Positions 60,185-64,000 of a stretch of DNA of 64,000 nucleotides are shown one piece after another; positions within the stretch are counted from its first letter, which is position 1, and every line of letters starts with the position of its first letter. Below the pieces are notes generated by a model that was given only the letters and a program-made list of their open reading frames with translations, was not told the origin of the DNA and searched no databases. Both the position numbers and the translations under genes were made by a program. Origin of the DNA: Clostridium sp. CAG:1000 (GTDB taxonomy: Bacteria > Bacillota_I > Bacilli_A > RF39 > UBA660); contig HG000340.1 of the NCBI GenBank assembly GCA_000436975.1, positions 1 to 64,000 of the forward strand, written 5' to 3'.

Positions 60185-62164
60185 ATGAATAAGGTAATAG
60201 AAAAATATTTAAACAAAAGAAATGTTTGGTTTATCATTATGTTAGTGTGTGTGTCTTTGATATCTATAGGATATGCTGCTTTAAACACGACTTTAAGTAT
60301 CTCTGGTACTGCGACTGCTAGGGCTAAAAGTGATATTAGAGTTAAAAATATAACTCTTAAGTCAACTTCTAATCATGGTTCTGAAGTGTATAGCAGTAGA
60401 TATTCTAAAGATAATACTATTACGAGTGTTAGTCTTCCAAATGAGACCTCTACTGTAACTTATACTGTAACTATACATAATTATTCTAATATTACATATA
60501 TGCTTCAAGATATACAGACAATTGAAGACTCTAATGCAGATATAACATTTAATTATTCAAATGATATAATAGGGGATGATATTCCAAAAGGTGAGGATAT
60601 GACTTTTGATATAACTTTTACTGGGTCAACATCTGAAAATAAAGTTAAAACATTAATACTTAAATATATATTTGTTGAAAATAATAAATATTTATTTTAT
60701 GAAAAAGTGCTTGCTGATAATGTTGTTACTGATGGAAAGCCGGATTTTTCAAGTACTAATACATCAACTGGGGCTTTTTATAAGAGCACTGATAATCTTG
60801 GGACAACATATTATTTTAGGGGAAATGTAACAAATAATTATGTTTTATTTGGTGGATTTTACTGGAGAATAGTTAGAATTAATGGTAATAATTCAGTAAG
60901 ACTTATTTATCAAGGAACTGCCTCTGATGGGAATGGTACTACTGGAAATGGATACTATGAAGATGAGACTAAAAATGCAGTTAACAAAACAAGAAAACAT
61001 TCTTACGTAAGATATTACTATAAATCCGGCTCTACTGAGTATTCTGCAATAAGAAAGTCAATAGATTCATGGTATAATACAAACCTAAGTAGTTTTGCTA
61101 ACTTTATGGACCCTGACGCAGGATATTGCAATGATTATAGTACTACTAGTGGCACTTATAGGGACTCTACTTCTTCTAGTAGCGTTACGTTTAGTGGAAA
61201 TGGTAGACTTAGTTCACACAACCCAACTACTGTTTGCGCACGTCAATATTATGAAACGCCAACCACATCAAATACTGGTACCAAGTCTCTGCCTTATCCA
61301 GTTGGTACTATTTCAATGGATGAAGTAATGCAAGCTGGAGGAAGTAATAGTAATAATAAAAATTATTACTTACATACTGGAACTTCATATTTTACTATGA
61401 CTCCATATGAATTTGAATATAAAAAAGTAGGAGTTTTATACTATTATTATCCAAAAGTATTGAATGTTAATAGTAGTGGTAAATTAGCTAGTGTAGATGT
61501 TTATACTAAACATGGCTATAGGCCCGTTATTAATATAACTAGTTATATATATTGGTCAAAAGGTAATGGTACTGCGACCGCACCATATGAACTTAGTTTT
61601 GAAAGCGTACCAAGCTATCAATTTACTTTAACACCGACACCTAGTGATGCTAAAGTGGTACTAAAAGTAAATGGTACTACTGTATTTGATGGTAATGGTG
61701 AAGCCGTAATATCTGTTAAATATAAAGATGTAATTACATACACGGTAAGTAAAGATGGATATTTAACTTATACTAATAGTTATACATCTGGTAAATCAAA
61801 TCATAATATTAATGTTTCTTTAACTAGTAAGTCGCCTGTACTTGCAACATATATAAGAGATATATATAATAATGATACAGTTAAAACAGATCATGATCTT
61901 AATAAATCATATTATACTTATGCAAACAGTGTAGGCCTAATTGATGATAGAAAGGGTGGCGATGTATATAATAATGGAAATATTAGGTATGTTGGTTCTA
62001 ATCCTAATAATTATATTTATTTTAACTGTAGTGATTATTCTAATCAATCATCAAGCACATGTGAAAAATGGAGAATTGTCGGTGTATTTGATGGAAAGGT
62101 AAAATTAGTTAGACCTACTTCGATAGGCGAATATTCGTGGACAAGTATTCCGGAAATACTATAA
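60185..62164 (+). CDS. Secreted Ser/Thr/Tyr-rich surface protein, N-terminal part of a frameshifted gene
   Basis: The 659-aa frame begins with an export helix (residues 13-36) followed by LNTTLSISGTATA, a SipW-dependent/camelysin-like start. The rest is extracytoplasmic: a repeat-like WRIV(R/G)V...VRLIY / KVKLVRPTSIGEYSW module, a YRPVINI segment and a PEGA-like stretch (VKVNGTTVFDGNGEAVISVKYKD split for length). The frame ends at 62164 because one G is missing near 62140; homology continues in the next entry. No ribosome site precedes the ATG and the mRNA appears leaderless. Confidence 0.8.
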   Translation: MNKVIEKYLNKRNVWFIIMLVCVSLISIGYAALNTTLSISGTATARAKSDIRVKNITLKSTSNHGSEVYSSRYSKDNTITSVSLPNETSTVTYTVTIHNYSNITYMLQDIQTIEDSNADITFNYSNDIIGDDIPKGEDMTFDITFTGSTSENKVKTLILKYIFVENNKYLFYEKVLADNVVTDGKPDFSSTNTSTGAFYKSTDNLGTTYYFRGNVTNNYVLFGGFYWRIVRINGNNSVRLIYQGTASDGNGTTGNGYYEDETKNAVNKTRKHSYVRYYYKSGSTEYSAIRKSIDSWYNTNLSSFANFMDPDAGYCNDYSTTSGTYRDSTSSSSVTFSGNGRLSSHNPTTVCARQYYETPTTSNTGTKSLPYPVGTISMDEVMQAGGSNSNNKNYYLHTGTSYFTMTPYEFEYKKVGVLYYYYPKVLNVNSSGKLASVDVYTKHGYRPVINITSYIYWSKGNGTATAPYELSFESVPSYQFTLTPTPSDAKVVLKVNGTTVFDGNGEAVISVKYKDVITYTVSKDGYLTYTNSYTSGKSNHNINVSLTSKSPVLATYIRDIYNNDTVKTDHDLNKSYYTYANSVGLIDDRKGGDVYNNGNIRYVGSNPNNYIYFNCSDYSNQSSSTCEKWRIVGVFDGKVKLVRPTSIGEYSWTSIPEIL

Positions 62165-62841
62165 ATAAATGGGATCCTGATCCCACAAATAATTACAGTG
62201 GTGCTGCTATAATGAATTTAATGAATCCTGGATATGATAGTTTATCTGTTAATAATAGTTTGTATTGGAATTCAGGTTCTGGTAATTGCTATAATGCAGC
62301 AGGTGGAGCAACTACATCATGTGATTTTACAAGTACGGGGCTTAAAAATGATACAACTAGAAATTTGATTAGCACTGAAAAATATTACTTATATGCTCCA
62401 CGGACAGGGGAATTATATGCAGATCAATTATATGTTCAAGAAAGGGGGGCGAGTCCGGGTTCACAATATGATGGTTCTAATGATATTCCGCCAATGTCAA
62501 GAAATGGTTATTGGGAAGGTAAAGTAGGCCTTTTATATCTGTCTGATCATGCGTATGGTGCAACTCCTGGAAGTTGTCTATTACCAGTTTTTAACTGGCC
62601 TTCACCATGTTTAAGATCAGATTGGTTAGCATATGAAACTGAAGAGAGATTCATAACACCATCGTTTAAACAAAGTAATGTATGGTTTGCTCGTAAGATT
62701 GGTACTTTAGAAGGACATATTAACTCTGGAGATGCCGCTGAAGCAATAAACATAAGACCAGTATTGTACTTATATGCAAATCAGGAATTTAAAGCAGGAG
62801 ATGGAACTTCAAGCAATCCTTTTCAACTAACAGTAAACTAA
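62137..62841 (+). pseudogene. C-terminal part of the frameshifted surface protein
   Basis: The frame reads DKYSGNTINKWDPDPTNNYSG...YDSLSVNNSLYWNSG, matching what should follow GEYSW in the upstream protein. Inserting one G at about 62137 (TGGAC to TGGGAC) would join the two parts into one ~885-aa protein ending NIRPVLYLYANQEF...SNPFQLTVN. Because the downstream part is free of stops and well conserved, the shift is recent, a phase-variable run, or a sequencing error. It has no good ribosome site of its own. Confidence 0.75.
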
Positions 62842-62866
62842 AAAGCTTTCAAACGAAAGCTTTTTA
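62841..62866. terminator. Bidirectional terminator
   Basis: AAAAGCTTTC / GAAAGCTTTT stem, loop AAAC, flanked by A's and T's, between the surface-protein gene and the convergent L,D-transpeptidase. Confidence 0.9.
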
Positions 62867-63583
62867 ATTATGTACCAAAACCATTGTACCAGTATCTACA
62901 TTTTCATATATTTCTTTAGCAGCGTTATGAGGAAGATTGACACATCCATGAGAGCCATTATTAATATAAATATCTCCTCCGAATGTATCTCTCCATGAAG
63001 CATCATGAAGACCTATACCACCATCAAAAGGCATCCAGTAATATACATGCGAATTATATCCAGGGCCAGTTAAATAAGTATCATAAGTCTTATAACTAAT
63101 AGGGAAGTATCCAATTCTTGTTGGACTACTAGTTTTACCTGTAACTGTAAGAGTAGTTAATATTACTTCATTATCTTTATACATTTTAACTGTTTGATCA
63201 CTAATATCAACTTCTACAAATAAATTAGGTAATATTTCTAAATCATCATTATAAATATAACCATTTTGAAGAGATTCTGTTTGAACAAAAGCAACATTAG
63301 AATTACTACTTATTCTAAGTACCTTTTGACATCTTTCAACTACTTCAATAACATTACCATATTCATCATATAGATTAGTATTTTTAAGTACAGTGGCGAA
63401 GTCATTATTTTGATAAAATGCATCAGGAGTAGGAGTTTGTTCTATAGTAGGTATAACTTCTTCTATGACTTCTTTTGTTTCTCTTACATCTTCTTCATTT
63501 TTATTATTATTTTTAATTTGGCAACCACTAGTAAGTATTAGAGTTAATGCAAGTCCTAGTGATAAAATATTTTCTTTTTTCAT
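62864..63583 (-). CDS. Lipoprotein L,D-transpeptidase (YkuD family)
   Basis: The 239-aa protein has a lipoprotein signal ending LTSGC, a charged linker, and the YkuD catalytic fold with GIGLHDASWRD and SHGCVNLP (His and Cys of the active site). It makes or breaks 3-3 cross-links or attaches surface proteins to peptidoglycan. The usual LysM domain is absent. GGAGATAT precedes the ATG. It is convergent with the surface-protein gene and divergent from the ileS leader. Confidence 0.92.
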   Translation of the reverse strand: MKKENILSLGLALTLILTSGCQIKNNNKNEEDVRETKEVIEEVIPTIEQTPTPDAFYQNNDFATVLKNTNLYDEYGNVIEVVERCQKVLRISSNSNVAFVQTESLQNGYIYNDDLEILPNLFVEVDISDQTVKMYKDNEVILTTLTVTGKTSSPTRIGYFPISYKTYDTYLTGPGYNSHVYYWMPFDGGIGLHDASWRDTFGGDIYINNGSHGCVNLPHNAAKEIYENVDTGTMVLVHN

Positions 63584-63647
63584 ATATCTCCTTTGGAATG
63601 TATTATATCATTTTATTTTATTAAATCAATATTTTTGATTAAAATGG

Positions 63648-63676
63648 TTTACAAACTATATTGAAGGTGTTATAAT
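63648..63676 (+). promoter_or_regulatory. Promoter of the ileS T-box transcript
   Basis: TTTACA (63648-63653), 17 bases, TATAAT (63671-63676) with TGT before it. Confidence 0.85.
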
Positions 63677-63682
63677 TGTTTT

Positions 63683-63882
63683 ATTAAATCAAATGACGAA
63701 GACGATAAATAATAGACTTTATAGAGAGTTAGTGGTTGGTGGAAACTAATAAAGAAAGTTATTTATAGATCACTTCTGATGAAGCTTATGGATAAGATAA
63801 GCTCGCTACTATAGCGTTATTTAAATAAAGTGAACAAAAGGATGGTACCGTCATTATGACTCCTTGTACTGTTCTTTTTTAT
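63683..63882 (+). promoter_or_regulatory. T-box riboswitch, isoleucine-specific
   Basis: Stem I spans about 63698-63780 with the apical GTTAGTGGTTGGTGGAAACTAA hairpin (split from the rest). AUC at 63769-63771 is the specifier. The antiterminator core GGATGGTACCG (63840-63850) can pair with ACCA of tRNA-Ile (discriminator A), and the terminator ends in TGTTC followed by six T's. It should raise ileS expression when isoleucyl-tRNA is scarce. Confidence 0.9.
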
Positions 63883-63898
63883 TTTGGAGGAGAAAGAT

Positions 63899-64000
63899 AT
63901 GGAATTTAAAAACAATTATGATTTTGTTAAAAATGAAGAAGATGTTTTAAAATATTGGGAAGATGATAAAACATTTAAAAAGCTTCTAGAGCAAAACAAA
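63899..64000 (+). CDS. ileS: Isoleucine--tRNA ligase, N-terminal start (partial)
   Basis: Only the first 34 codons are in the window: MEFKNNYDFVKNEEDVLKYW followed by EDDKTFKKLLEQNK, the N-terminal opening typical of IleRS. GGAGGAG precedes the ATG at 63899. The upstream T-box with an AUC specifier confirms the amino acid. The gene runs off the right edge of the window. Confidence 0.9.
   Translation, partial: MEFKNNYDFVKNEEDVLKYWEDDKTFKKLLEQNK

Noticed and set aside
1..64000. CRISPR arrays and Cas genes
   Set aside because: No regularly spaced repeats and no Cas-like domains were seen; the only RNA-guided nuclease is TnpB.

Overview
This window is a strongly AT-rich, gene-dense piece of a low-GC Gram-positive chromosome. 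TGA, TAG and TAA all end genes, so the standard bacterial code applies. Three T-box leaders, PolC next to DnaE, SepF/DivIVA, SpoIVA, a CPBP protease, sortase, a lipoprotein L,D-transpeptidase and very AT-rich codon use point to Bacilli. By inference it is an uncultured host-associated lineage near the Erysipelotrichales/RF39 group; the sequence alone does not name a species.

Layout. 1-3272: the end of a leucine-rich surface protein, then a minus-strand SDR / YnbB-like / small-protein operon and a small plus-strand unknown. 3353-6308: rpmG-efp, then an operon of an HTH-metallophosphoesterase and two unknown proteins. 6385-8294: a Tyr T-box controlling dut and tyrS. 8354-10102: CPBP protease, a degenerate phosphoesterase and a tiny Tyr/Pro-rich protein. 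10132-11806 (minus): an EIIB-like protein without its cysteine, a thioredoxin-like protein and a PgsA-like enzyme. 11886-12452: tmRNA, tRNA-Gln and tRNA-Thr, followed by a frameshifted ORF. 12960-20875: YunG-like protein, gpmA, a lysozyme-like secreted protein, aspS behind a compact T-box, and lysS, with several unknowns between. 20950-22325: a TnpB-only IS200/IS605-type element with an omega-RNA-like 3' region. 22374-37838: a pseudopilin, polC, WalJ/YycJ-like MBL protein, alr, ATP-grasp, MOP flippase, obg, polA, sepF and divIVA. 38014-42415: a broken dinD, dnaE and a sortase. 42554-48686: a pilin-like/DUF6273-type fusion, a wall-anchored beta-helix/MucBP adhesin, a divergent SecA2-like ATPase and an S26 signal-peptidase-like protein without its serine. 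48762-57748: spoIVA, a pseudopilin, uvrA, a membrane unknown, lepA and a YqfQ-like small protein. 57863-63583: pilC, prepilin peptidase, a frameshifted surface protein and an L,D-transpeptidase. 63640-64000: an Ile T-box and the start of ileS.

How parts work together. Translation genes dominate, and three synthetases are under T-box control. PilC, the prepilin peptidase and three pseudopilins scattered over 40 kb form a type IV-pilus or competence-like apparatus whose ATPase is not in the window. Sortase, LPXTG-type adhesin, SecA2-like protein and an S26-like protein lie within 7 kb and look like a surface-display set.

Transcription signals are unusually readable. Extended -10 promoters (TGnTATAAT) are common, most genes end in a short hairpin plus T-run, and several -35 boxes lie inside the preceding terminator. 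Three genes appear to have leaderless mRNAs. A recurring AGTGTTTTT plus TATAAT promoter class is seen four times.
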